From Vibrio palustris (lineage in GTDB: Bacteria > Pseudomonadota > Gammaproteobacteria > Enterobacterales > Vibrionaceae): DNA of 64,000 nt. Shown here piece after piece: positions 1 through 8,175 of the stretch. The translations under genes and the position numbers were made by a program. The DNA is taken from positions 2,108,001 through 2,172,000 of the forward strand of contig NZ_AP024887.1 in NCBI RefSeq assembly GCF_024346995.1, written 5' to 3'. How positions within the stretch are numbered: the stretch's first letter is position 1; every line of letters begins with the position of its first letter. A model generated the notes under the pieces. That model worked only from the letters and a program-made list of their open reading frames with translations, was not told the DNA's origin and searched no databases.

Positions 1-48
1 GATATCATCAATATATTCATCTTGAAAAGGTAATATCTGAATGTTCAT
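1..48 (-). CDS. rimI: N-terminus of a probable RimI ribosomal-protein acetyltransferase (partial)
   Basis: The minus strand opens with an ATG at 46-48 followed by 15 more codons (MNIQILPFQDEYIDDI) before the window ends. The ATG overlaps the TGA stop of holD in an ATGA arrangement, which suggests translational coupling. In gammaproteobacteria holD is commonly followed directly by rimI, the GNAT enzyme that acetylates the N-terminus of ribosomal protein S18. The identity rests on this context; the 16 visible residues are too few to show a GNAT motif. Confidence 0.55.
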   Translation of the reverse strand, partial: MNIQILPFQDEYIDDI

Positions 49-452
49 TGCTGACCTCTGTAAGCACAAATTTGCTGCCACAACTCTCGGCGATGCTGGG
101 TGTTACCATTTATCTCTTCAACATAAGGAGAAATAAGCTGTTTACTTAGGTTATGCTGCTGAGCAGAACAGCCTGCAAACCATACCCACTCAATCGTCGA
201 CAGCTCAACTAAAACGAAGTTATCCGGTGTTACTCTGCAAACCTGATCTAACGTTACATCAAAAGTCGCAAGAATCCGTTCAAAAAAAGACAAATCAGCG
301 TCTCTAAGCGCTTTATCCGTCACCAAAAGTAGACAACACTTTTGAGGCAATTCTAACTTAGCGGATTGCACACCGAGCATTCGTTCGGGATGTATAAGCT
401 CCCATGGTTGAATGCCCATTTCATGTAAATACGAACCAAACGACTGTGACAT
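45..452 (-). CDS. holD: DNA polymerase III psi subunit HolD
   Basis: A protein of about 135 residues beginning MSQSFGSYLHEMGIQPWELIHPERM. The YLxEMGIxxWxLxHPERL pattern is the conserved N-terminal segment of HolD, which binds the chi subunit and ties SSB to the clamp loader of the replicative polymerase. The rest (LLLVTDKAL, then WVWFAGC) fits the small Rossmann-like psi fold. The frame stays open to 503, but the ATG at 450-452 puts the conserved N-terminus at the start and is preferred, although no strong ribosome binding site is visible. It is followed by the overlapping rimI-like start and preceded 73 bases upstream by a GNAT gene on the same strand. Confidence 0.85.
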   Translation of the reverse strand: MSQSFGSYLHEMGIQPWELIHPERMLGVQSAKLELPQKCCLLLVTDKALRDADLSFFERILATFDVTLDQVCRVTPDNFVLVELSTIEWVWFAGCSAQQHNLSKQLISPYVEEINGNTQHRRELWQQICAYRGQQ

Positions 453-524
453 AATATATGTTCTATTTAGAGTGGACACGTATGCTAGCAAATATGCTGA
501 CACTCGCTCAAGTAAAGCAAAACA

Positions 525-1016
525 TTAACGCATTTGCGCCAATGCTAAACCATCAAATTCGTCGCCAAACGATAAGTCGCCCTGAGGAAAGGGTTGTTCA
601 TTAAAACTAAAAATCTGCAATTTTTTCGAAAAATCTAACGTAACATGGCGAAAACCTAATTTTTGCCAAAAAGAGGAGTTATCGGCTACCACACAGCCAG
701 GATAACCGAATTCAATTAATGAATTTAATCCTTCTTTTACTAACTGAGTCGCTAAACCTTGACCTCGGTATTGTTCATCTATGCACACAAGCGAAATGAC
801 TTGCCAGTGGCTATCTTCCCCATTAACAATCAGTGGGCTAAACATTATATAGCCTATTTTTTCACCTTCATCAGTACACGCCACTAGGGACAATGTACGG
901 CGACCATTTTCGCGAAGCGTTGTGACCAACGACACTTCTTCGCTAGAAGAAAATATTGATGAGAGTAACTGTTTGATAAATAGAATATCGGCGGGAGCTT
1001 CAGTACGTATTAGCAT
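525..1016 (-). CDS. GNAT family N-acetyltransferase
   Basis: 163 residues with the hallmarks of the GCN5-related acetyltransferase fold. There is an N-terminal strand and helix, a central beta strand (WQVISLVCIDEQYRG), and the acetyl-CoA pyrophosphate loop Q/RGQGLATQLV at about residues 84-94, matching the R/QxxGxG/A signature. The segment NSSFWQKLGF near residue 115 is typical of the YhbS-like subgroup (x-F/Y-x-x-x-GF). The substrate cannot be told from sequence. It lies upstream of holD on the same strand and may be co-transcribed with it; the 626 bases upstream are non-coding. Confidence 0.8.
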   Translation of the reverse strand: MLIRTEAPADILFIKQLLSSIFSSSEEVSLVTTLRENGRRTLSLVACTDEGEKIGYIMFSPLIVNGEDSHWQVISLVCIDEQYRGQGLATQLVKEGLNSLIEFGYPGCVVADNSSFWQKLGFRHVTLDFSKKLQIFSFNEQPFPQGDLSFGDEFDGLALAQMR

Positions 1017-1375
1017 TCATAACCTCTGAAATAGGATTGAGTATAAACATCGTTTTATGCCTTAAATATCCCCATAGGGAAAGTAAACTCTGCATCAACA
1101 CAAAAATTCACTTTATACATTTCATGATGTCGCTTAAAAAACTTAAAAAAACAGTGAGATAAGTAAAAAGATAGCGTTCAATAAACCCATCATTCATATA
1201 AAGCACTCGACTTACTTTCCTAATTTAGAGATTAATGTAATACCCCTCTTCTCGCTCCAAACACACAAAATAATAAGCTTATAATATCATTTTCGTGATG
1301 TTCTCACTAAAAAATCAGTTGATTCTCATTAATAGTCACTTGAAGAGCAATGACTACCTGTAAATAATAAAGTTT

Positions 1376-1439
1376 CTATGTAAAAATATCGCACAAGTAT
1401 ATATTGAAGATCGCAAAGCTGGCATAATCTTTTACATAG
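1376..1439. repeat. Separated inverted repeat, 10-bp arms
   Basis: CTATGTAAAA at 1376-1385 is exactly repeated in inverse orientation as TTTTACATAG at 1430-1439, with 44 bases between. The arms could be paired half-sites for a regulator or the base of an RNA stem. A 10-bp AT-rich match in a region of this length can also occur by chance. Confidence 0.4.
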
Positions 1440-1501
1440 CATAGGAATGATTATTGTTTCTATCATAAATATTCCTTAATGTAGAAATAGCAGCCCAAAA
1501 A

Positions 1502-1523
1502 ATTCAAACGACATCGTTTGAAT
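1502..1523. promoter_or_regulatory. Candidate operator, 22-bp inverted repeat
   Basis: Perfect 10-bp arms, ATTCAAACGA at 1502-1511 and TCGTTTGAAT at 1514-1523, surround a CA centre. The site lies about 120 bases before the ATG of the PAS-GGDEF-EAL gene, a normal distance for an operator. A symmetrical site of this size is typical of dimeric helix-turn-helix regulators such as TetR or LysR types. It does not match the HapR/LuxR consensus, and I do not recognise the cognate regulator. Confidence 0.55.
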
Positions 1524-1642
1524 GAGTGAATGATACCGGTCTCTTCAGCTTCTATGCTAGAGAGCAATAAAAGTACATAAATATGCCAAGCTATTTATTG
1601 ACTCCCTTATAAATAGCATAAAGAAAAGTTGGTAAGGATTTC

Positions 1643-3712
1643 ATGCCTGAGCAAACATTATCGGACAATTTGCAATACGGGTTTACAACGTTAGCCGCAA
1701 GCAATACGTTCTTTTTTGCTATTCTAGATGCTGCTCATCATTATAACATGGTGAATGAGCGTTATGCTGAGCTATCTGGCTTGTCAGTGGAGAAATTAAA
1801 AAACTCTAATGATTACAATACGTTCGGTGAATCATATTATAACTCATTACTGCCACATTACCGATTGGCTTTTCAAGGTCAAACGAGTGAGGGCGAAGTT
1901 GAGTTATACCGCAATGGGTACTCGTTGACGTTACAGTTTTCGCTGACGCCATTATCACACGATGGCACTGTCGAGCACATTCTATTCCAAGCTTTCGATA
2001 TCACTGAACAAAAACAACTATTAAACTCGCTACATGAATCAGAAAGCAAATTTTTAGCATTATCTGCATTGCTTAGCGATGGATTGTTGGTCGTTGAAAG
2101 TAATATCATTTTATCAGCTAACGCGACGGCTGTTCGACAGCTCGGCTTTGACGATACCCACTATATCCTGGGAGAAGAACTCTCTCATTTACTGACTTTG
2201 CCCAATTCAGATACCCCATTACCAGACACTTTTATTGAGCATGCTGCTTCCCCCTTATTGTGCCAAACCAACGCCCATAAAGCGGTTAAAAGGACTTTAT
2301 CAGTCTCTGCTACTCCAACTCAATTATGGGGCGATCAGTCACATATCATTCTCTTAAAAGAAACCACGAGCAAAGCAGATAACGATAACAAAACGGTGCC
2401 TATTAATACCTTAGGTACCCATATCGACCCATTAAGCGGACTAATTAATCGCTTCGGCTTTACGCAGCGACTAGAGCAATTCATTCATCATGAAATTCCT
2501 GTACTCATGCTGTATATCGACCTCGATAACTTCAAAAGTGTCAACGATTCATTGGGGCATCATATTGGCGATAAAGTCATTCGGGAAATTGCCGCTCGTT
2601 TAAAACGTATTTTACCGAAACACGGGGTACTTGGTCATCTAGGTGCAGATGAGTTTGCGATTATTTGGCCAAACCCAGAATATACTCGCGCAGCAGAAAT
2701 GTTATCAGATAGAGTGATAACATTGATTAACCAGCCGTTTGATTTACAACACTTTAGCAAACGCATGTCTTGTTCGATTGGCAGCGTGGTATATCCAGAG
2801 AATGGGGCAAACTCTCGCACCCTACTACAAAATGCTGACACAGCAATGTTTGAAGCCAAAGAACGCGGACGCAATCGCCTTGTTACGTATCATTCAAATA
2901 TGAATAAAGCAGCAAGAGCCCGCTTATGGTTAGAGATTGAATTACAAAAAGCCCTACAGAAAAATGGACTCGATGTATGGTATCAACCCAAAGTGGATGC
3001 AAAAACACAAGAGATCAATGGCGCAGAAGCGCTTGTTCGTTGGAAACACCCTGTTGAAGGCTACATTAGTCCTGGTTCATTTATTCCTGTTGCAGAAAAG
3101 TCTGGGTTAATTGATCATCTCGGACGAGTTATCATTCGCGAAGTTTTTAATACTGTAAAACGCTGGAAAAAGAAGAATATTTTACCTGGAAGAGTGGCTA
3201 TCAATCTCTCTCCTGAACAATTCGGTAATCGTGAATTATTAGAGTTTCTAGAGCGCCAACTCAACTCAACAGGAATATCACCAAGTTGCATTACTTTTGA
3301 GTTAACTGAAAGCGCGGTCATGAGTAACAATCAGCATACACAAGAGATGTTGCGAGCCATAAAAAATATGGGCTTCGCTTTATCGATTGACGATTTTGGT
3401 ACCGGTTACTCTTCGTTAGCGTACCTAGCTCGCTTTCCTATCGATGAATTAAAAATAGATCGGGGTTTTATTAATGATATTCAACAATATCCAAAACAAA
3501 TTACGGTTATAGAAAATATCATTAATTTAGGGAAATCTTTAGATTTAGAACTGGTTGCGGAAGGGATTGAGACTCAAGAGCAAGCAACACTGTTAGCACA
3601 GTTGAACTGTAATACCATTCAAGGATTCTTTTACCACCGCCCTCAACCCAAAGAAGAAGTAGAAGAACTGTTTATTCGTCACTATCAGAAAAAGAACTCT
3701 CACACTCAATAA
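1643..3712 (+). CDS. PAS-PAS-GGDEF(degenerate)-EAL protein, probable cyclic-di-GMP phosphodiesterase
   Basis: 689 residues. Two PAS-type sensory segments (about 15-130, ending DITEQKQL, and 140-245) precede a GGDEF domain that opens with DPLSGLINR and an EAL domain. The GGDEF signature reads GADEF at residues 334-338, and no RxxD inhibitory site precedes it, so cyclase activity is doubtful. The EAL domain looks complete: EAL at 462-464, an NLSPEQF loop, FELTES, DDFGTGYSS, ELKIDRGF, VAEGIE and the closing QGFFYHRP. The likely role is hydrolysis of c-di-GMP, with the GADEF domain perhaps binding GTP as a regulator. No transmembrane segment or signal peptide is seen, so it should be cytoplasmic. 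It stands alone, between a non-coding region and a convergent gene. Confidence 0.9.
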   Translation: MPEQTLSDNLQYGFTTLAASNTFFFAILDAAHHYNMVNERYAELSGLSVEKLKNSNDYNTFGESYYNSLLPHYRLAFQGQTSEGEVELYRNGYSLTLQFSLTPLSHDGTVEHILFQAFDITEQKQLLNSLHESESKFLALSALLSDGLLVVESNIILSANATAVRQLGFDDTHYILGEELSHLLTLPNSDTPLPDTFIEHAASPLLCQTNAHKAVKRTLSVSATPTQLWGDQSHIILLKETTSKADNDNKTVPINTLGTHIDPLSGLINRFGFTQRLEQFIHHEIPVLMLYIDLDNFKSVNDSLGHHIGDKVIREIAARLKRILPKHGVLGHLGADEFAIIWPNPEYTRAAEMLSDRVITLINQPFDLQHFSKRMSCSIGSVVYPENGANSRTLLQNADTAMFEAKERGRNRLVTYHSNMNKAARARLWLEIELQKALQKNGLDVWYQPKVDAKTQEINGAEALVRWKHPVEGYISPGSFIPVAEKSGLIDHLGRVIIREVFNTVKRWKKKNILPGRVAINLSPEQFGNRELLEFLERQLNSTGISPSCITFELTESAVMSNNQHTQEMLRAIKNMGFALSIDDFGTGYSSLAYLARFPIDELKIDRGFINDIQQYPKQITVIENIINLGKSLDLELVAEGIETQEQATLLAQLNCNTIQGFFYHRPQPKEEVEELFIRHYQKKNSHTQ

Positions 3713-3739
3713 AGTATTAATATTAATACTTTATTGAGT
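3704..3739. terminator. Perfect 36-bp palindrome at the end of the EAL gene, probable bidirectional terminator
   Basis: Every base from 3704 to 3739 pairs with its mirror position around 3721/3722 (18-bp arms, no spacer). The stop codon TAA at 3710-3712 is inside the left arm. The genes on either side converge here, which fits a two-way terminator. It is unusual in being AT-rich and lacking a clean T tract beyond the stem, although TTTATT occurs within the right arm. Confidence 0.6.
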
Positions 3740-3774
3740 AAGACTCAGCAGCCGTTATCATTAATCCTTGACCA

Positions 3775-4149
3775 TTAAGAGCGGTGCAACACGCTATCCA
3801 ATAAATGGGCTTCTTCATCACTCATGCTTGCCGTCATCTCTAACGCCATCAAAGCATGTACACGGCGATCATTCGCGAGTTTTTGCTTTCCTAACTCCGT
3901 AATACTGACACGACCTAATTCAGACATAATCAAATAATGTTTTTCACATAGAGTGTCAATATCAGCTTGAGTCGATTGTATATCGCCCTCTACCTGCGTC
4001 GCTAGATAATCCACTGAACATGCACAATCTGCGATAAGTACAGCATCTAAGTAACGATAATCTATCTTATTCATCTGAGAAATCGGGTCAATATCACCAT
4101 GAGTACGACATATTTTTGCAGAAAAACGTTCTAATTGTTCTAAATTCAT
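3775..4149 (-). CDS. Small hypothetical protein with a winged-helix-like C-terminal half
   Basis: 124 residues that I cannot assign to a named family. The region from about residue 40 to 95 (LIADCACSVDYLATQVEGD..., then an LGRVSITELGKQKL segment) has the helix-helix-strand pattern of winged-helix DNA-binding proteins, where the turn 'GRVSITELGK' resembles the wing of MarR- or PadR-type folds. Three cysteines (13, 42, 44) could bind metal or respond to redox, but that is a guess. It is convergent with the EAL gene and sits 127 bases downstream of nlpI on the same strand, separated from it by a terminator. Confidence 0.6.
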   Translation of the reverse strand: MNLEQLERFSAKICRTHGDIDPISQMNKIDYRYLDAVLIADCACSVDYLATQVEGDIQSTQADIDTLCEKHYLIMSELGRVSITELGKQKLANDRRVHALMALEMTASMSDEEAHLLDSVLHRS

Positions 4150-4210
4150 AATCTAACTCACTCTCTATCAGGGCTGAGAAATACCTCATAGAGTACCAAC
4201 ATAAGGTTTC

Positions 4211-4243
4211 ACGCTAAAAAGAAAGCGACTCTAACGAGTCGCT
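4211..4243 (-). terminator. Terminator of nlpI
   Basis: Read on the minus strand, AGCGACTC and GAGTCGCT form an 8-bp stem with a 4-base loop, followed by TTCTTTTT. It lies 33 bases after the nlpI stop codon. Confidence 0.85.
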
Positions 4244-4276
4244 TAGTAATAGTCAATCAGATCCAATCAGGCTCTA

Positions 4277-5182
4277 TTATTTCTGTTTAGCGGCATGTTG
4301 AGCCGCGTGGACACGACGTAAATGCTTGTAAATATTTTCCAACTCTAAAAATGAATACCGGTATTCAACATACTCATGAACATTAAGAGAAATCGCTAAT
4401 TTGAACAATGATAACGCATGGGCATACTGCCCCTCTAACTGATAACGTTTACCTAGATAAAAATACGTTTCTGTCAGTCGCTGTGCAAGCAACTCATTAT
4501 CATGGGTGGAATCGAGAATCGCTTTGATAACTTGCTCTTCCGTCATTTCATGTAAAGTCAGTGCGACTAAATTCCATCCCCACTGTTCATTATGAACACT
4601 ATACTCATTGAGTAGGTTTTTTTTGGCTTGCTGAGCATCTTGCTGGTATTGCATAAAATAAACCCAAAGCGCATTAAATGGGTCATGAGGCTGTTGTTTA
4701 GCCAATTTCCCCATATCCTCAAGACCTAACTCGGGACGCTCACCATAATATAAAGCCACCGCTCGATTACGCAGTGCAAAAGCATTTTTCGGGTCTAGAT
4801 CTAAAGCGGAGTCAAACGCATCATATGCAGCATCATGTTTATTCACCCCAGTATAGAATACACCTAGCATATTAAATACGGCCGGTTGTTTGGGGTTAAT
4901 CGCTATCGACTTAACAAAATCTAGGCGGGCCAAATCCTGTAGTCCAACATTATCATACGCATTTCCCCGTTGGTTTAGCATACGAGAGCGTACATTATCG
5001 CTGATATCTTGACGTTGTAATAGCTCACTTAGGCGTGCAATTTGCACTTCATCCTTGACAGAATTCTGTAGCGGAATAGCCATCGGTGCATAAATCCATT
5101 GCGTCTTAGACGCAGATTGCTGTGCACATCCTGCTACCAGTGCCATTGCCGCACTCACCGCTAGGGTACGAAACCACTTCAC
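4277..5182 (-). CDS. nlpI: Lipoprotein NlpI (TPR adaptor)
   Basis: 301 residues starting with a lipoprotein signal peptide whose lipobox LVAGC places the lipidated cysteine at residue 19. The rest is a chain of tetratricopeptide repeats, clearest at residues 67-150 (NQRGNAYDNVGLQDLARLDF, AVFNMLGVFYTGVNKHDAAY, NAFALRNRAVALYYGE). In E. coli NlpI is an outer-membrane-anchored adaptor that brings the protease Prc to the endopeptidase MepS and scaffolds other peptidoglycan hydrolases. Its place directly downstream of pnp is the same as in E. coli. A terminator lies between the two genes, so it may have its own promoter or rely on read-through. Confidence 0.93.
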   Translation of the reverse strand: MKWFRTLAVSAAMALVAGCAQQSASKTQWIYAPMAIPLQNSVKDEVQIARLSELLQRQDISDNVRSRMLNQRGNAYDNVGLQDLARLDFVKSIAINPKQPAVFNMLGVFYTGVNKHDAAYDAFDSALDLDPKNAFALRNRAVALYYGERPELGLEDMGKLAKQQPHDPFNALWVYFMQYQQDAQQAKKNLLNEYSVHNEQWGWNLVALTLHEMTEEQVIKAILDSTHDNELLAQRLTETYFYLGKRYQLEGQYAHALSLFKLAISLNVHEYVEYRYSFLELENIYKHLRRVHAAQHAAKQK

Positions 5183-5265
5183 AGATACTTACTCCTGTTA
5201 TCCTAAATAGACACGTAATGCCACAATTACAATGACATTACTGAAATAAACGAACACTCCTACCA

Positions 5266-5298
5266 ATAAAAAAGGGAGCGTAATTAAACGCTCCCTTT
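5266..5298 (-). terminator. Terminator between pnp and nlpI
   Basis: On the minus strand AAAGGGAGCG pairs with CGCTCCCTTT (plus-strand arms 5271-5280 and 5289-5298) around an 8-base loop and is followed by a T-rich tail. It lies 56 bases after the pnp stop and before the nlpI start. Confidence 0.85.
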
Positions 5299-5353
5299 AT
5301 ATCATGCTTTCAAATAATAATGCTAAACCATTATTATTGAAAAATAGAGTTGA

Positions 5354-7486
5354 TTACTCTGCTTGAGAGTTATCCACTGCAGGTGCTTCTTCTGCTGGCT
5401 TCTCTACCGCTTCTTTCATACTTAAACGAACACGATTTTGACGGTCAATTTCAAGAACTTTAACTTGAACTTCTTGACCTTCGGTTAAGTAGTCAGATAC
5501 TTTCTCAACACGCTTATCAGCGATTTGAGAGATGTGGACTAGGCCATCTTTACCAGGAAGAATCGTCACAAATGCGCCGAAATCTGCAAGGCGTGCAACT
5601 TTACCCGTGTAGATTTTACCCACTTCAACTTCAGCAGTTAGAGCTTTAATACGCTCAATGGCATCTTTCGCTTGGTCGCCGTCAGTTGCTGCAATCTTAA
5701 TCGTACCGTCATCGTCAATTTCGATCGTTGTGCCTGTTTCTTCCGTCAATTGACGGATAACCGCACCACCTTTACCGATCACGTCTTTGATTTTCTCAGA
5801 GCTGATCTTCATGGTGTGAATACGTGGCGCAAATTCAGAAATCTCATCACGAGCACCAGAAATCGCTTTATCCATAACCGTCAAGATATGCATACGAGCA
5901 CCTTGCGCTTGGTTCAATGCAATTTGCATGATCTCTTGAGTGATACCTTCGATTTTGATATCCATTTGCAGTGCAGTCACACCTTCAGAGGTACCTGCGA
6001 CTTTAAAGTCCATATCACCGAGGTGATCTTCATCGCCAAGAATGTCAGAAAGAACAACGAAATCATCGCCTTCTTTAACAAGACCCATTGCGATACCCGC
6101 AACTGAAGACTTGATTGGTACACCGGCATCCATTAGCGCTAGAGACGTACCACAAACTGATGCCATTGAAGATGAACCGTTAGATTCAGTGATCTCAGAA
6201 ACAACACGCACTGTGTACGGGAATTCATCGGCTGAAGGCATTACTGCAGCAATACCACGTTTAGCTAGACGACCGTGACCAATTTCACGACGTTTAGGCG
6301 AACCAACAAACCCTGTTTCACCAACACAGTATGGAGGGAAGTTGTAGTGTAGTAAGAAGTGATCTTTACGTTCACCTAGCAGACTATCGATGATTTGTGC
6401 ATCACGTTGTGTGCCTAGAGTCGCAGTTACAACGGCTTGAGTTTCACCACGTGTGAATAGAGCACTACCGTGAGTACGTGGCAATACGCCAGTACGAACG
6501 TCAAGCGCACGCACCATGTCTTTTTCACGGCCATCGATACGTTTTTCGCCCGCAATAATGCGTCCACGTACAACGTTCTTCTCAAGTGAACCTAGAAGCT
6601 TCTTAACTTCGTCGCTATCTTGAGATTCGTCCTGTGCAACGATAGCAGCAATCACGTCTGCTTTAATTGCATTGACTTGCTCATAACGAGCCATTTTTTC
6701 AGTAATTTGGTAAGCCTGCGTTAAACGAGCTTCAGCAAGTTCGGCAATTTGCGCTTTCAATGATGCGTTAACTGCTGGCGCAGCCCAATCCCATGCAGGA
6801 GTACCCACTTCAGCCGCGAATTCATTAATCGCTTTAATAGCAGTTTGTTGCTGTTCATGACCGTAAACAACGGCTGATAGCATTTCCGCTTCAGACAGAA
6901 CGTCAGCTTCTGATTCAACCATCAGAACCGCACCTTCTGTACCAGACACAACAAGGTCAAGACGAGAAGATTCTAGTTCACTTGGGCTTGGGTTTAATAC
7001 CAATTGACCATCGATATGACCAACGCGTGCCGCACCGATTGGGCCGTGGAAAGGCATTCCTGAGATAGAAAGCGCAGCCGACGTCGCCAGCATTGTTACG
7101 ATATCAGGTTGTACGTTCGGGTTAACCGACATAACTGTCGCGATAACTTGCACTTCATTTTTGAAGCCTTCAGGGAATAGCGGACGAATAGGACGGTCAA
7201 TCAGACGAGCCGTTAGCGTTTCGCTTTCAGAAGGGCGACCTTCACGTTTAAAGAAACCACCTGGGATTTTACCTGCCGCGTAAGTACGCTCTTGGTAGTT
7301 AACAGTCAAAGGAAAGAAACTTTGACCTTCAACGGCTTCTTTTTTACCAACAACAGAAACGAATACTGACGTATCGTCCATCGTGGCCATAACAGCGGCT
7401 GTCGCTTGGCGTGCAATCACACCGGTTTCAAGAGTAACGGTATGGTTACCGTATTCAAACGTTTTAACTACTGGATTTTCAAACAT
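5354..7486 (-). CDS. pnp: Polynucleotide phosphorylase
   Basis: 710 residues, the normal length for PNPase. Two RNase PH-like domains frame a helical linker: the first contains [25 protein letters not shown] and the second contains [10 protein letters not shown] and [16 protein letters not shown] domain follows, with the IGKGG loop near residue 567, then an S1 domain ([19 protein letters not shown]) near 620-690 and a short acidic tail. The enzyme degrades RNA 3' to 5' phosphorolytically and is a core degradosome subunit. It follows rpsO as in E. coli, where the leader between the two genes is an RNase III site through which PNPase represses itself. The 250-base leader here (7487-7737) is long enough for such a structure, but I did not resolve one. 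Confidence 0.98.
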   Translation of the reverse strand: MFENPVVKTFEYGNHTVTLETGVIARQATAAVMATMDDTSVFVSVVGKKEAVEGQSFFPLTVNYQERTYAAGKIPGGFFKREGRPSESETLTARLIDRPIRPLFPEGFKNEVQVIATVMSVNPNVQPDIVTMLATSAALSISGMPFHGPIGAARVGHIDGQLVLNPSPSELESSRLDLVVSGTEGAVLMVESEADVLSEAEMLSAVVYGHEQQQTAIKAINEFAAEVGTPAWDWAAPAVNASLKAQIAELAEARLTQAYQITEKMARYEQVNAIKADVIAAIVAQDESQDSDEVKKLLGSLEKNVVRGRIIAGEKRIDGREKDMVRALDVRTGVLPRTHGSALFTRGETQAVVTATLGTQRDAQIIDSLLGERKDHFLLHYNFPPYCVGETGFVGSPKRREIGHGRLAKRGIAAVMPSADEFPYTVRVVSEITESNGSSSMASVCGTSLALMDAGVPIKSSVAGIAMGLVKEGDDFVVLSDILGDEDHLGDMDFKVAGTSEGVTALQMDIKIEGITQEIMQIALNQAQGARMHILTVMDKAISGARDEISEFAPRIHTMKISSEKIKDVIGKGGAVIRQLTEETGTTIEIDDDGTIKIAATDGDQAKDAIERIKALTAEVEVGKIYTGKVARLADFGAFVTILPGKDGLVHISQIADKRVEKVSDYLTEGQEVQVKVLEIDRQNRVRLSMKEAVEKPAEEAPAVDNSQAE

Positions 7487-7737
7487 TAAGTGTTCCTTGT
7501 TTCTAATAAGTCTCTAGTAATGTACTCATTAGATGTATCATTTAACACTCAAGGCATCGCCAATCGCGACTAGTGAAAACAGACTGTCAACCGACAAATC
7601 TATTTTGAATAGCCGCGACCTACTGGCCGACTAAGGTGACAGCAATGCAATGAGCAATTTTGAAGTGGCTAACCAATGATTAACCAACAGCGAGTAGTAT
7701 AAACTACTTAGGGGAGGATATGCCAAATTTAGATAAC

Positions 7738-7764
7738 AAAAAAGGGGCTCAAAGCCCCTTTTTT
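7738..7764 (-). terminator. Terminator between rpsO and pnp
   Basis: A 12-bp hairpin AAAAAAGGGGCT / AGCCCCTTTTTT with a three-base loop sits 13 bases after the rpsO stop on the minus strand. In E. coli an equivalent terminator partly uncouples rpsO from pnp. Confidence 0.92.
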
Positions 7765-7777
7765 ACTCAAACGGATC

Positions 7778-8047
7778 TTAGCGACGTAGGCCAAGACGTT
7801 TGATTAGGTCGTGGTAACGGTCTAGGCTCTTACCTTTAAGGTAATCTAGAAGTTTACGACGACGAGAAACCATGCGTAGAAGACCACGACGGCTGTGGTG
7901 ATCGCCTTTGTGCTCTTTAAAGTGACCTTGAAGGTGGTTGATTGAAGCGGTAAGTAGTGCTACTTGAACTTCTGGTGAACCAGTGTCACCTTCTTCACGT
8001 GCATATTCTGCAACGATAGCTGCTTTAGTTTCTGCATTCAGAGACAT
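7778..8047 (-). CDS. rpsO: 30S ribosomal protein S15
   Basis: 89 residues, full length for S15, with the conserved segments [29 protein letters not shown] and [10 protein letters not shown]15 is a primary binder of the 16S rRNA central domain. An AGGAG ribosome binding site stands just before the ATG. In E. coli S15 represses its own translation by stabilising a pseudoknot in the leader; here a promoter at 8121-8149 would give a leader of about 65 bases, which is compatible. It lies between truB and pnp, in the conserved order. Confidence 0.98.
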   Translation of the reverse strand: MSLNAETKAAIVAEYAREEGDTGSPEVQVALLTASINHLQGHFKEHKGDHHSRRGLLRMVSRRRKLLDYLKGKSLDRYHDLIKRLGLRR

Positions 8048-8120
8048 AATACTCTCCTAAGAGTTAATATAAACAAATGTACCAGCCAATCTCTGATTCA
8101 GCCGATACGATGAACCGCGG

Positions 8121-8149
8121 ATTATAGGGAATATGTGCCCATCATACAA
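8121..8149 (-). promoter_or_regulatory. Sigma-70 promoter of rpsO
   Basis: On the minus strand TTGTAT is followed after exactly 17 bases by a perfect TATAAT. It lies between the truB stop and the rpsO start and gives a leader of about 65 bases, so rpsO-pnp need not depend on read-through from the nusA operon. Confidence 0.8.
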
Positions 8150-8175
8150 GCAATATCCCTTGCTAATCCGTGACT

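Larger units (their letters stand above)
1017..1642. other. AT-rich non-coding region upstream of the PAS-GGDEF-EAL gene
   Basis: This 626-base gap has no ORF of coding character. It separates divergent genes, so it should carry promoters for both. It is strongly AT-rich with several A and T runs. Two inverted repeats stand out and are listed separately (1376-1439 and 1502-1523). No sigma-70 promoter was clear enough to place. The ribosome binding site of the plus-strand gene is the TAAGGA about seven bases before its ATG. Confidence 0.7.

Noticed and set aside
1319..1335. Fur-box-like TGATTCTCATTAATA
   Set aside because: It matches only about 10 of 14 defined Fur positions, within what AT-rich DNA gives by chance, and the neighbouring genes have no iron link.
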